This document shows, one piece after another, positions 31,040 through 39,694 of a stretch of DNA of 64,000 bases. The notes under the pieces were generated by a model that was not told where the DNA came from, ran no database searches, and saw nothing but the letters and a program-made list of their open reading frames with translations. Position 1 is the first letter of the stretch; every line of letters begins with the position of its first letter. The translations under genes and the position numbers were made by a program. Source of the DNA: CAZEFK01 sp964511405 (GTDB lineage: Bacteria > Pseudomonadota > Alphaproteobacteria > Elsterales > Elsteraceae); assembly GCA_964511405.1 (NCBI GenBank), contig CAZEFK010000006.1:1-64000 (forward strand), written 5' to 3'.

Positions 31040-32085
31040 GCATGGGAACGGGGGCGGCCGGGGCGCCGGTCGCGGTGGTGACCGGTGGCGCCGGGTTCAT
31101 CGGCAGCCACATGGTCGACCGGCTGATCGCCGAGGGCTGGCGGGTCCGGGTCGTCGACTCGCTGATCGGGGGCAGGGAAGCCAACCTCGACCAGCACCGG
31201 GGCGAGCCGCGGCTCACCTTCGAGCGGGCCGACATCCGGCAGCTCGCGGCCGACCATGCGGTGTGGACGGACGCCCAGGTGGTGTTCCACTTCGCCGGCA
31301 TCGGCGACATCGTGCCGTCGATCGAGCGCCCGGCCGAGTACATGGACGTCAATGTCCAGGGCACGGTGCGTGTGCTGGAAGGCGCGCGGGCCGCGGGTGT
31401 CCGCCGCTTCGTCTATGCGGCGTCGTCGTCCTGCTATGGCCTGGCCGACACGCCGACCCGGATCGACCATCCGATCCGGCCGATGTACCCCTATGCCCTG
31501 TCCAAGTATCAGGGCGAGCAGGCGGCGTTCCACTGGCACCAGGTCTACCGGCTGCCGGTGAACGCGATCCGGATCTTCAACGCGTACGGCCCGCGGGTGC
31601 GCACCACCGGCGCCTATGGGGCGGTGTTCGGCGTGTTCTTTCGCCAGAAGCTGGCGGGGCAGCCCTTCACCGTGGTTGGCGACGGCACCCAGCGCCGCGA
31701 CTTCGTCTTCGTGACCGACGTCGCCGACGCCTTCTTGCGCGCCGGCACGACGGACCATGTGGGGCGGGTGTGGAACCTGGGGGCCGGGCATCCGCAGTCG
31801 GTCAACCGGCTGGTCGAGCTGATCGGCGGCCCGGTGGTCTATGTGCCGCGGCGCCCCGGCGAGCCGGACGTGACCTGGGCCGACGTCGGCCCGATCCAGG
31901 CCGACCTGGGCTGGGCGCCGCAGGTGTCCTTCGAGGACGGCGTCGCCCGCATGATGGCCGACATCCAGGCGTGGGCCGGCGCGCCGCTGTGGAACCCGGA
32001 GTCCATAGCGGCGGCGACGCGCACCTGGTTTCAGTACATGGGAGCCGCCGGTGATGCTGGCGGGGATGCGGGACCGCAGCGATGA
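31036..32085 (+). CDS. NAD-dependent epimerase/dehydratase (UDP-glucose 4-epimerase-like SDR)
   Basis: 349 residues; start at the ATG overlapping the previous stop (ATGA). TGGAGFIGSHMV near residue 16, ASSSCYGLAD near residue 130, catalytic YALSKYQGE near residue 155, then NAYGPRVRTTGAYGAV, typical of UDP-sugar 4-epimerase/dehydratase members. It is the second of two adjacent SDRs, possibly successive steps on the same nucleotide sugar. Overlaps the next gene by ATGA. Confidence 0.85.
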   Translation: MSMGTGAAGAPVAVVTGGAGFIGSHMVDRLIAEGWRVRVVDSLIGGREANLDQHRGEPRLTFERADIRQLAADHAVWTDAQVVFHFAGIGDIVPSIERPAEYMDVNVQGTVRVLEGARAAGVRRFVYAASSSCYGLADTPTRIDHPIRPMYPYALSKYQGEQAAFHWHQVYRLPVNAIRIFNAYGPRVRTTGAYGAVFGVFFRQKLAGQPFTVVGDGTQRRDFVFVTDVADAFLRAGTTDHVGRVWNLGAGHPQSVNRLVELIGGPVVYVPRRPGEPDVTWADVGPIQADLGWAPQVSFEDGVARMMADIQAWAGAPLWNPESIAAATRTWFQYMGAAGDAGGDAGPQR

Positions 32086-33629
32086 ACCAGCTTCTTTCCG
32101 GCTACCAGCACAAGATCAAGACCGTCGAGCAGCTGTGCGCCCAGATCGGTCCGCGGCCGCGGGACCGGGTGGTGGTCATGTGCCACGGCACCTTCGACCT
32201 GGTCCATCCCGGGCATCTGCGGCACCTGCTGTACGCCAAGAGCAAGGCGGACCTCCTGGTCGCCAGCCTGACCAGCGACCGCCATATCGACAAGGCGCAG
32301 TATCGGCCCTTCGTGCCGCAGGACCTGCGGGCGCTCAATCTCGCCGCGCTCGAGATGGTCGATTTCGTGATTGTTGATGACGAACCGACGCCGCTGAAAA
32401 ATATCGGCGTCATTCAGCCCGATTTTTTTGCCAAAGGTTATGAATATACCGGGCAAGGCGAAATACACCCAAAGACACGGCAAGAGATAGCCGCGGTCCA
32501 GGCCTATGGCGGCGAGATGCTGTTCACGCCGGGCGATATCGTGTACTCGTCGTCGGCGATCATCGAGGCGGCGCCCCCCAACCTGGCCGTCGAGAAGCTG
32601 GGCTTGCTGATGCAGGCCGAGGACGTGAATTTCGACCACCTGCGCCGAACGCTGGAACGCTTCCAGGGGGTGCCGGTCCATGTCGTGGGCGACACCATCG
32701 TCGACACCCTGACTTACACCACGATGATCGGCGGCATGACGAAAACGCCGACCCCGTCGGTTCGCCGCGACCGGGCCGTGGATTATGTCGGCGGCGCCGC
32801 CGTGGTGGCGCAGCACTTGCGGGCCGCCGGCGCCGACGTCACCTTTTCGACGGTGCTGGGTGACGATCCGCTCAAGGACTTCGTGCTGGAGCGTCTGACG
32901 GAGAGCGGCGTCAAGGTCCATGCCATCATCGACCGGGCGCGGCCGACCACGAACAAGAACGCGATCGTCTGCGGCGACTACCGGCTCCTCAAGATCGATA
33001 CCGTCGACAATCGGTCGATCTCCGATCGGATCCTGGAGCAGATGTGCGCCGACATCCGCAACACGGATGCCAAGGCGGTGCTGTTCAGCGATTTTCGGCA
33101 TGGCATCTTCAACAAGCGGACCCTCGGGGATCTGATCGCCGCCATTCCCGACGGCGTGTTCCGGGCCGGCGACAGCCAAGTCGCCAGCCGGTGGGGCAAC
33201 ATCCTGGACTTCACCGGCTTCGACCTGCTGACGCCCAACGAGCGCGAAGCGCGCTTCGCCTTGGGCGACCAGGACCTGGGCGTTCGCCCGCTGGCCGCGG
33301 CGCTGCGCCGCCAAGCCAATGCCGGCGTGGTGATCCTCAAGCTCGGTGACCGCGGGGTGCTGACCTGCCGCGACTCGCGCGCCGATTGGCGGTCGTTCTT
33401 CGTCATGGACAGCTTCGTCGACCGGGTGGTCGACGCCGTCGGCGCTGGCGATGCGCTGCTGGCCTATGCGACGCTGTCGCTGGTCACGGATCCGTCGGCC
33501 GTGGTCGCGACGATCCTGGGCTCGATCGCGGCCGCCTTGGAATGCGAAGTCGATGGCAACATTCCCGTCGGGCCCAGCGACGTCCTGCGCAAGCTCGAGG
33601 CCCTGCAGCGCGATTCCGAGTTCGTCTGA
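32082..33629 (+). CDS. Fused nucleotidyltransferase (N) - PfkB sugar kinase (C), HldE-like with reversed domain order
   Basis: 515 residues. Residues about 25-170 form a cytidylyltransferase-fold domain with CHGTFDLVHPGHL (HxGH) and a terminal VYSSSAI segment. Residues about 195-505 form a ribokinase/PfkB domain with VVGDTIVD at its start and the catalytic GAGDALLAY near residue 455. E. coli HldE has the same two activities (heptose-7-P kinase and heptose-1-P adenylyltransferase) but with the kinase first. Next to gmhA- and gmhB-like genes this strongly suggests an NDP-heptose synthetic pair; the nucleotide is unknown. A patch around 32370-32500 is far less GC-rich (about 47% over 32401-32460), unlike its surroundings. 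Confidence 0.82.
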   Translation: MNQLLSGYQHKIKTVEQLCAQIGPRPRDRVVVMCHGTFDLVHPGHLRHLLYAKSKADLLVASLTSDRHIDKAQYRPFVPQDLRALNLAALEMVDFVIVDDEPTPLKNIGVIQPDFFAKGYEYTGQGEIHPKTRQEIAAVQAYGGEMLFTPGDIVYSSSAIIEAAPPNLAVEKLGLLMQAEDVNFDHLRRTLERFQGVPVHVVGDTIVDTLTYTTMIGGMTKTPTPSVRRDRAVDYVGGAAVVAQHLRAAGADVTFSTVLGDDPLKDFVLERLTESGVKVHAIIDRARPTTNKNAIVCGDYRLLKIDTVDNRSISDRILEQMCADIRNTDAKAVLFSDFRHGIFNKRTLGDLIAAIPDGVFRAGDSQVASRWGNILDFTGFDLLTPNEREARFALGDQDLGVRPLAAALRRQANAGVVILKLGDRGVLTCRDSRADWRSFFVMDSFVDRVVDAVGAGDALLAYATLSLVTDPSAVVATILGSIAAALECEVDGNIPVGPSDVLRKLEALQRDSEFV

Positions 33630-33633
33630 CGCC

Positions 33634-34587
33634 ATGCGCTGCATCGTTGTCGGATATGGCGTCCAAGGGCGCAAGCGCGCCGCCCTGGCCGGCCGCGATC
33701 TGGTCGCGACGGTCGACCCGATGGTGGCCGAGGCTGGGCTGCGTCGGATCGCAGAGGTGCCGGACGCCGATTACGACGCGGCACTGCTGTGCACGCCCGA
33801 CGGCGCCAAGCTCGCGCTGATCGAGGACTTGCTGTCCCGGGGCAAGTCGGTGCTGGTCGAGAAACCGTTGCTGCTGAAGCCGGCCGATCTCGACCGGGTC
33901 GAGGCGCTCGCGCGCGACCATGGCGCCATCTGCTACACCGCCTACAACCACCGCTTCGAGCCGCACTGCGCCCGGCTGAAGGCGATCCTGGACGAGGGCC
34001 GGCTCGGGCGGCTCTATCATTGTCGGCTGTTCTACGGCAACGGCACTGCGCGGGATGTGCGCAACTCACCGTGGCGGGACCAGGGGGCCGGCGTGCTGCC
34101 CGATCTCGGGTCGCATCTGATCGACCTGGCGCGCTGGTGGTTCGGCGACGATCTCGGCCGGCTGCGCCTGGGCCGCGCCCAGCGCTGCGAAAACCAGGCC
34201 TTCGACCACGTCACCTTCGGCAGCGACGGCGATGCCGGTCGCGGTGTCCCGAGCCTGGACATGGAGACCACGCTCCTGTCCTGGCGCAACCATTTCCAGG
34301 TCGACCTGTTCGCCGAAAAGGGCAGCGTCCATATCGCGGGCCTGTGCAAGTGGGGGCCGTCCAGCATCACCGTGCGCGACCGCGTGTTGCCCAGCGGCCG
34401 CCCCGACGAGCATACCGAGACGTTGGTCCAGGCCGATCCGACCTGGGCGCTGGAATATGATTGGTTCAAGCGGCTGGTCGCGGGCGGGCGGCAGCCGGGA
34501 TCGAGCTTGGACAACGACCGGGCGATCGCGGCTGCGCTGGATGCGCTGGCCGCCGAAGCGCTCGGCCCGGCCGGAGCCGCGGCGTGA
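33634..34587 (+). CDS. Gfo/Idh/MocA family oxidoreductase
   Basis: 317 residues from the ATG at 33634, four bases after the previous stop; the in-frame opening 183 bases upstream lies inside the kinase gene and is rejected. N-terminal Rossmann motif VVGYGVQGRKR, then the family's EKP signature in VEKPLLLK near residue 75, YNHRFEPH near residue 103, and GAGVLPDLGSHLIDLARW near residue 150 with the conserved catalytic-site His. NAD(P)-dependent dehydrogenases of this family oxidise or reduce sugar hydroxyl/keto groups, often at C3 of nucleotide sugars before transamination. DegT aminotransferases are encoded 4 kb downstream, so a 3-keto-sugar role is possible. Confidence 0.85.
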   Translation: MRCIVVGYGVQGRKRAALAGRDLVATVDPMVAEAGLRRIAEVPDADYDAALLCTPDGAKLALIEDLLSRGKSVLVEKPLLLKPADLDRVEALARDHGAICYTAYNHRFEPHCARLKAILDEGRLGRLYHCRLFYGNGTARDVRNSPWRDQGAGVLPDLGSHLIDLARWWFGDDLGRLRLGRAQRCENQAFDHVTFGSDGDAGRGVPSLDMETTLLSWRNHFQVDLFAEKGSVHIAGLCKWGPSSITVRDRVLPSGRPDEHTETLVQADPTWALEYDWFKRLVAGGRQPGSSLDNDRAIAAALDALAAEALGPAGAAA

Positions 34588-35879
34588 CCGGCCGGCAGCC
34601 GACGGTCGGTATCGCCGGGCTCAGCCACCTCGGGCTGGTGACCGGTGCCGAGCTGGCCGAACGCGGCTTCCGCGTGATCGGCTACGATCCCGACGCGGCG
34701 GCCGTCGCCGAGATCGCCGCCGGCCGCCTCCCGGTCTCCGAGCCCGGCCTGTCCGAGCTGATCGACGCGGCCGGCGACCGCTGGTCGGTGACCGCGGACG
34801 CCGCCGCGCTGGCGGCGGCGGATCTGGTCTATGTCGCCCGCGACGTGCCGATCGACGATCAGGGCATCGGCGACATCGGTGTCATTGACGACCTGGTGGC
34901 CCGTCTGGCGCCGGTGCTCGCGCCGACGGCGCTGCTCGTGGTCCTGGCCCAGGTCCCTCCGGGCTTCACCCGCGGCCTCGCCGGCGTGCCGGCCGAACGC
35001 CGCTACTACCAGGTCGAGACGCTGATCTTCGGCCAAGCGGTCGAACGGGCGCGCCGGCCGGAGCGCTATATCGTAGGCTCCGACGACCCGGCCCGGCCGC
35101 TGCCCTGGGCGTTGGCGGCCGTGCTGGAACCGCGCGGCTGCCCGATCCTGCCCATGCGCTACGAAAGCGCCGAGCTGACCAAGATCGCCATCAACTGCTT
35201 CCTGGTCGCCTCGCTCAGCACCACGGCCATGCTCGCGGAGATCTGCGAGGGCATCGGTGCTGAATGGCGCGAGATCGCCCCGGCGCTGCGGCTCGACCGG
35301 CGGATCGGGCCCCATGCCTATCTGGCGCCCGGCCTCGGCCTGGGCGGGACCAATCTCGAGCGCGATCTGGTCACCGTGCAGCAGCTGGCGGCGCGCCACG
35401 GCACCGATGCCGGCCAGATCCTGGCCTGGCGCGCGCAGAGCCGCTATCGTCGGCTGTGGGTGGCGCGGACGCTGCATCGGGTGGTGCTCAGCCGAACCCC
35501 CGGGGCGACGATCGCGGTGCTGGGCCTGGCCTACAAGGAGCACACCGCGTCCACGCGGAACGCGCCGGCGCTGGCGCTGATCGACGCCCTCGGCGGCGTG
35601 CCGGTGCGGGCCTACGACCCCGCCGTCGCCAGCCTGGATCCGCCGCGGCCACGCGTCGTCTTCGCCGACACGGCGCTGGCCGCCTGCACCGGCGCCGATG
35701 CCGTGGCGCTGATGACGCCATGGCCGGAGTTCGCGCGGCTGGCGCCGGCCGACATCGCGCGGGCGCTGCGCGGGCGCACCGTCATCGATCCCTACGGGCT
35801 GCTGGACGCCGATGCCTGCCGTCAGGCCGGCCTTGACCATCGGCGCCTGGGCAGCAAGCCGGAGACTGACCCATGCTGA
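34584..35879 (+). CDS. UDP-glucose/GDP-mannose dehydrogenase family protein lacking the catalytic Cys
   Basis: 431 residues from a GTG overlapping the previous stop (GTGA). Three-part UGDH architecture: NAD domain (GIAGLSHLGLVTGAELA at residues 7-23), central helix with the conserved Lys and Asn (LTKIAIN near residue 197), and C-terminal UDP-binding domain (GLAYKEHTASTRN near residue 315). In active dehydrogenases the loop GGSCFxKD supplies the catalytic Cys. Here it reads GGTNLERD, with Asn257 at the Cys position, while the following Asp is kept. The second oxidation (via a thiohemiacetal) should be impossible by the usual route, so it may stop at an aldehyde or do other chemistry. The family is certain; the reaction is open. 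Confidence 0.82.
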   Translation: MTGRQPTVGIAGLSHLGLVTGAELAERGFRVIGYDPDAAAVAEIAAGRLPVSEPGLSELIDAAGDRWSVTADAAALAAADLVYVARDVPIDDQGIGDIGVIDDLVARLAPVLAPTALLVVLAQVPPGFTRGLAGVPAERRYYQVETLIFGQAVERARRPERYIVGSDDPARPLPWALAAVLEPRGCPILPMRYESAELTKIAINCFLVASLSTTAMLAEICEGIGAEWREIAPALRLDRRIGPHAYLAPGLGLGGTNLERDLVTVQQLAARHGTDAGQILAWRAQSRYRRLWVARTLHRVVLSRTPGATIAVLGLAYKEHTASTRNAPALALIDALGGVPVRAYDPAVASLDPPRPRVVFADTALAACTGADAVALMTPWPEFARLAPADIARALRGRTVIDPYGLLDADACRQAGLDHRRLGSKPETDPC

Positions 35880-36739
35880 CGCACGGCTGCGCCACGCCGA
35901 CCACGCCGGACCGCCTGCTGGTCATCGGTGCCGGTGGTTTCCTGGGGGGCGCGGTCGTGGCCGCGGCGCAGGCGGCCGGCATCCCGGTGCTCGGCACGAC
36001 CCGCGCGACGCTCGACCTGCTGTCGGCCGACGCCGAGGATCGGCTGGCGGCGATGCTGCGGCCGACCGACACGGTCCTGTTCGTATCGGCCATTGCACCC
36101 ACGCGCACGCCTGACGCGCTCGCCGCCAACATCACCATGGCGCGCCAGGTCTGCGCGGCCTGGACGCGGGTCCCGGCGGCGCATCTGATCTATCTGTCCT
36201 CCGATGCCGTCTACGCCGACGAACCGGCGCTGGTGCGCGAGGCGACGCCGCCCAGCCCGGGCAGTCTGCACGGCGTCATGCATCTGGCCCGCGAGGTGAT
36301 GCTGCGCAGCGCGTGCAAGGCGCCGCTGGCGATCCTGCGGCCGAGTGCCGTCTATGGCGCCGGCGATCCGCACAACGGCTACGGGCCCAATCGGTTCTGG
36401 CGTCAGGCTGCGGCCGGGCAGGAGATCCCGTTGTTTGGCAACGGCGAGGAGATGCGCGACCACATCCATGTCGACGACGTGGCGGCGATGGTGATCGAGA
36501 CCGCCCGGCGCCGTAGCGCCGGCGTCCTGAACCTGGTCACCGGGCAATCCGTGTCGTTCCGCGCGGTCGCCGAACAGGTGGTCGCGGCGCTGCGCGCGAC
36601 GGCGCCGATCAAGCCGACGCCGCGGCAAAGTCCGATCACCCATCGCCATTTCGACGTGACGGCGCGGATCGAGGCCTTTCCGCACCATGTCCCGGCCGGG
36701 CTGGCTGCGGGTCTCGCCGCCATGGCCCGGCCGCGCTGA
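35873..36739 (+). CDS. NAD-dependent epimerase/dehydratase-like protein with altered YxxxK motif
   Basis: 288 residues, 7-base overlap with the previous gene. Rossmann start VIGAGGFLGGAVV near residue 17, YLSSDAVYADE near residue 105, then LHGVMHLARE where active extended SDRs have YxxxK, so both the Tyr and the Lys are His. RPSAVYGAGDPHNGYGPNRF and the DHIHVDDVA block near residue 198 confirm the extended-SDR fold with a sugar-nucleotide pocket. It may use the His pair for acid/base chemistry, or be a reductase-like or regulatory variant. Rmd-like or RmlD-like 4-keto reductase activity cannot be assumed. Confidence 0.75.
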   Translation: MLTHGCATPTTPDRLLVIGAGGFLGGAVVAAAQAAGIPVLGTTRATLDLLSADAEDRLAAMLRPTDTVLFVSAIAPTRTPDALAANITMARQVCAAWTRVPAAHLIYLSSDAVYADEPALVREATPPSPGSLHGVMHLAREVMLRSACKAPLAILRPSAVYGAGDPHNGYGPNRFWRQAAAGQEIPLFGNGEEMRDHIHVDDVAAMVIETARRRSAGVLNLVTGQSVSFRAVAEQVVAALRATAPIKPTPRQSPITHRHFDVTARIEAFPHHVPAGLAAGLAAMARPR

Positions 36740-36744
36740 CGAGG

Positions 36745-37695
36745 ATGAGCCAGATGTCGACAGACCGATCGCTCGGGATCGACGACTTCGCGGCGTTGCT
36801 GGGCTGCGCCGTGGACGCCATCCCCGACGATTGCCGGGCGCTGATCGCCAAGGGCGATTGGGGCTATCAAGCGCTGCCGCAGGCTGAGCGGGATGCGCTG
36901 ATCCTGCGGGTGATCCAGCGGATCGACCGCAAGGAGATGTCGATCGTCCAGAACGAGGACAAGTCCCGCTGGCAGCGCGGCTGGGGCGAGAACCTGGACG
37001 CCTTCGTCACTTCGGGCGGCGATCTCGGCGCGTTGGTTCCCCGCTATGTGCGTCCGGGCGTGCCGATCCGCCTCAACGGCGATTTTGCCCGCACCGCCGA
37101 TCCGAACTTCGAGCTGCACTGGTTCGAGGTGTTCCGGCTGTGGCTGTACCGGACCTACCTGGCCGGCTTCGACCACATCTTCGAGTTCGGGGCGGGCTCC
37201 GGCTACAACGTCGCGGTCCTCGCCGAGCTGTTCCCGGACGCCACGATCACGGGCCTGGACTGGTCGGAAGCGTCCTGCGAGATCGTCGAACGACTGCGCA
37301 CCGATCGCGGGCTGCGGACCCGGGGCCGGCATTTCGACTTCTTTCATCCGGACGAGACGCTGGACTTCCCGCCGAACAGCGCGGTGCTGACCATCTGCGC
37401 CCTGGAGCAGACGGCGGACCGCAATGGTCCGTTCCTGGATTTCCTGCTGCGCAAGCGGCCTGCGCTGTGCGTGAACATCGAGCCGATCGTCGATTGGTAC
37501 GACCCGGACAGCCTGGTCGATCATCTGGCGATCCGCGCCCACGAGGTCCGCAACTTCCTGTCCGGCTATTGGCAGCGCCTGCGGGCGCTGTCTGATGCGG
37601 GCCAGGTCGAGATCCTCAAGGCCAAGAGAGCCAATCTGGGCAGCCTGCTGCATGAGGGCTATTCCCAGCTGATCTGGCGACCGGCAGGGCGCTGA
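36745..37695 (+). CDS. SAM-dependent methyltransferase
   Basis: 316 residues, 5 bases after the previous stop. The N-terminal 110 residues are helical and unrecognised; the SAM motif FEFGAGSGYNVAVLAE stands near residue 150, with LDWSE at the end of the next strand and TICALEQT near residue 217. It is not related in its N-terminus to the Zn-containing methyltransferases of the CDP operon. Probably an O- or N-methyltransferase acting on the sugar or glycan; the target is unknown. Confidence 0.75.
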   Translation: MSQMSTDRSLGIDDFAALLGCAVDAIPDDCRALIAKGDWGYQALPQAERDALILRVIQRIDRKEMSIVQNEDKSRWQRGWGENLDAFVTSGGDLGALVPRYVRPGVPIRLNGDFARTADPNFELHWFEVFRLWLYRTYLAGFDHIFEFGAGSGYNVAVLAELFPDATITGLDWSEASCEIVERLRTDRGLRTRGRHFDFFHPDETLDFPPNSAVLTICALEQTADRNGPFLDFLLRKRPALCVNIEPIVDWYDPDSLVDHLAIRAHEVRNFLSGYWQRLRALSDAGQVEILKAKRANLGSLLHEGYSQLIWRPAGR

Positions 37696-37705
37696 CGGGG
37701 CGGCG

Positions 37706-38491
37706 ATGGATCTGGGATTGCACGGCAAGCAGGCGCTGATCACGGGCGGATCGCAGGGGATCGGCCTGGCCGTGGCTCACGCCCTGGCCGCGGAAGGCTG
37801 CCATGTCGCGCTGTGCGGCCGGTCGTCCGAACGCCTGGCCGCGGCGGCCCGCGCGCTCGCCGGCCATGCCGGGGTCGAGGTCGTCCCGCTCCCCTGCGAC
37901 GTGCTGTCGGCCGCGGCGATCGACGGCTGCGTCGCCCAGCTCCTGGCCCGCTGGGACGGGGTCGATATCCTGGTCAACAATGTCGGCGGCAACAGCGCCG
38001 GCCCGGCCGCCCCGGACGAGGCCGGCGACCGGCTCTGGGTCGAGGTCTACGAGCGCAATGCCCTGGCGGCTGTCCGCTTCACCACGGCGCTGTTGCCGTC
38101 CATGCGCCGGCGACAGTGGGGGCGGGTCGTCACCGTGACCTCGCGGCTCGGGCGCGAAGGCGGCGGCGGCACGCCCTGGTACAACATGGCCAAGGCGGCG
38201 CAGACCAGCCTCATGAAGTCGCTGGCCATGAACCCGGAGCTGGCGCGCGCCGGCATCACGTTCAACAGCGTGGCGCCGGGCGCGGTCCTGACGCCGGACG
38301 GCGAGTGGGCCGGCCGTCGCCAGCGCGATCCGGACGGTTTCGCCCGGCGCGTCGACGAAAAATGCCCCCTCGGCCGCCTGGGTACGCCCGAGGAGGTCGC
38401 CGACGTTGTCGTGTTCCTGTGCTCCGTCCGCGCCGGCCTGGTCAACGGCGCCGCCATCGCCGTCGATGGCGCGGAAAGCCGGTCCTTCTAG
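37706..38491 (+). CDS. SDR family oxidoreductase (classical, FabG-like fold)
   Basis: 261 residues. TGGSQGIGLAVA near residue 13, NNVGGNS near residue 91, catalytic Ser (VTSRLGR) and YNMAK near residue 158, and a C-terminal NGAAIAVDGAESRSF. Classical SDRs of this kind reduce ketones or oxidise alcohols with NAD(P)H. In this operon it may act on a keto sugar or keto acid intermediate. Start and end are well supported; the next gene begins 78 bp later. Confidence 0.85.
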   Translation: MDLGLHGKQALITGGSQGIGLAVAHALAAEGCHVALCGRSSERLAAAARALAGHAGVEVVPLPCDVLSAAAIDGCVAQLLARWDGVDILVNNVGGNSAGPAAPDEAGDRLWVEVYERNALAAVRFTTALLPSMRRRQWGRVVTVTSRLGREGGGGTPWYNMAKAAQTSLMKSLAMNPELARAGITFNSVAPGAVLTPDGEWAGRRQRDPDGFARRVDEKCPLGRLGTPEEVADVVVFLCSVRAGLVNGAAIAVDGAESRSF

Positions 38492-38569
38492 CCATGCCGC
38501 CCAAGCGCCGGCACCAAATTGCGAGCGTCCGATCCTGCAATGATCGCGCCCGCCAGGAGTAGTCCCGCG

Positions 38570-39694
38570 ATGCCCGATCCCGCCCCGCGCAAGCCCATGG
38601 CCGTCCGCTATTCGCCGCTGCCGCAGCAGTTCGCCGAGGTCGACGAGATCTTCGCCGAACTGCGCCAGGTGATCGCGGCCGGCGACTTCACCCTCGGCCG
38701 GGCGGTCGGGGAGTTCGAGGACATGTTTGCCGCCAAGCTGGGGGTCCGCCATGCCATCGGCGTCGGCTCCGGCACCGACGCGCTGAAGCTGCCCTTGAAG
38801 GCGCTGGGCATCGGCCCCGGCGACGAGGTCGTAACCACGGCCAACACCTTCTGGGCGACCATCGGCGCGATAGCCGAGGTCGGCGCGCGGCCGGTGCTGG
38901 TCGACTGCGACGACAGCTTCGGCATGGACCTGGATCGGCTGGAGGGCGCCATCACGGCGCGCACCAAGGCGATCATGCCGGTGCACCTGACCGGCGACGT
39001 GCTGGATATGGGCCGGGTCATGGCGATCGCCCAGCGTCACGGGCTGCCGGTGGTCGAGGATGCCTGCCAGAGCTTGATGGGCGCCCGTGACGGCAAGCTG
39101 GCCGGCACCTGGGGCATCGCGTCAGGCTTCTCGATGCATCCGCTGAAGATCATCAATGTCTGGGGCGACGCCGGCGTGGTCGTCACCAACGACGACGAGA
39201 TGAACCGCAAGCTTCGGCTCTTGCGCAACCATGGTCTGCGCAGCCGGGACGAGATGGAGATCCTGGGCTACAATTCGCGGCTCGACACCGTCCACGCCGT
39301 GGTCGGCAAGTGGATCCTGCGGCAGATCGACGACATCGTCGTCCAGCGCGCCCGCAACGCCGCTCACTATGACCGCGGCTTCGCGCGCATTCCCCAGGTG
39401 CGGGTGCCGAAGCGCGACCCGCAGACGCGCAACGTCTATCTGCTCTACATGCTCTATGCCGATCGCCGCGACGAGCTGGTGCGCTTCTGCATCGACCGCG
39501 GCGTCGACGCCAAGATCCATTATCCGATCCCGGTCTATCGTCAGCCGGCGCTGAGCTATCTAGGCTATCCTGCGGGCGCCTTCCCGGTCGCCGACCGCCA
39601 GGCCGCCCAGCTGATCAGCTTCCCGGTGGACCAGCACCTGACCACCGACCAGCTCGATCTCGTCATCGACACCGTCGCGGAGTTCTACCGGTGA
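38570..39694 (+). CDS. DegT/DnrJ/EryC1/StrS-family PLP-dependent sugar aminotransferase (first of a pair)
   Basis: 374 residues from the ATG at 38570, which has a ribosome site (CCAGGAG) before it; earlier in-frame starts lack one. Gly/Thr-rich PLP phosphate site SGTDALKLPLKALGIGPGDEV near residue 64, VEDACQS (PLP-ring Asp) near residue 160, and the Schiff-base Lys in MHPLKI near residue 185. These enzymes transfer an amino group from glutamate to 3- or 4-keto nucleotide sugars. A paralogue follows with a GTGA overlap, so either two amino groups are installed or the two act on different sugars. Confidence 0.9.
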   Translation: MPDPAPRKPMAVRYSPLPQQFAEVDEIFAELRQVIAAGDFTLGRAVGEFEDMFAAKLGVRHAIGVGSGTDALKLPLKALGIGPGDEVVTTANTFWATIGAIAEVGARPVLVDCDDSFGMDLDRLEGAITARTKAIMPVHLTGDVLDMGRVMAIAQRHGLPVVEDACQSLMGARDGKLAGTWGIASGFSMHPLKIINVWGDAGVVVTNDDEMNRKLRLLRNHGLRSRDEMEILGYNSRLDTVHAVVGKWILRQIDDIVVQRARNAAHYDRGFARIPQVRVPKRDPQTRNVYLLYMLYADRRDELVRFCIDRGVDAKIHYPIPVYRQPALSYLGYPAGAFPVADRQAAQLISFPVDQHLTTDQLDLVIDTVAEFYR

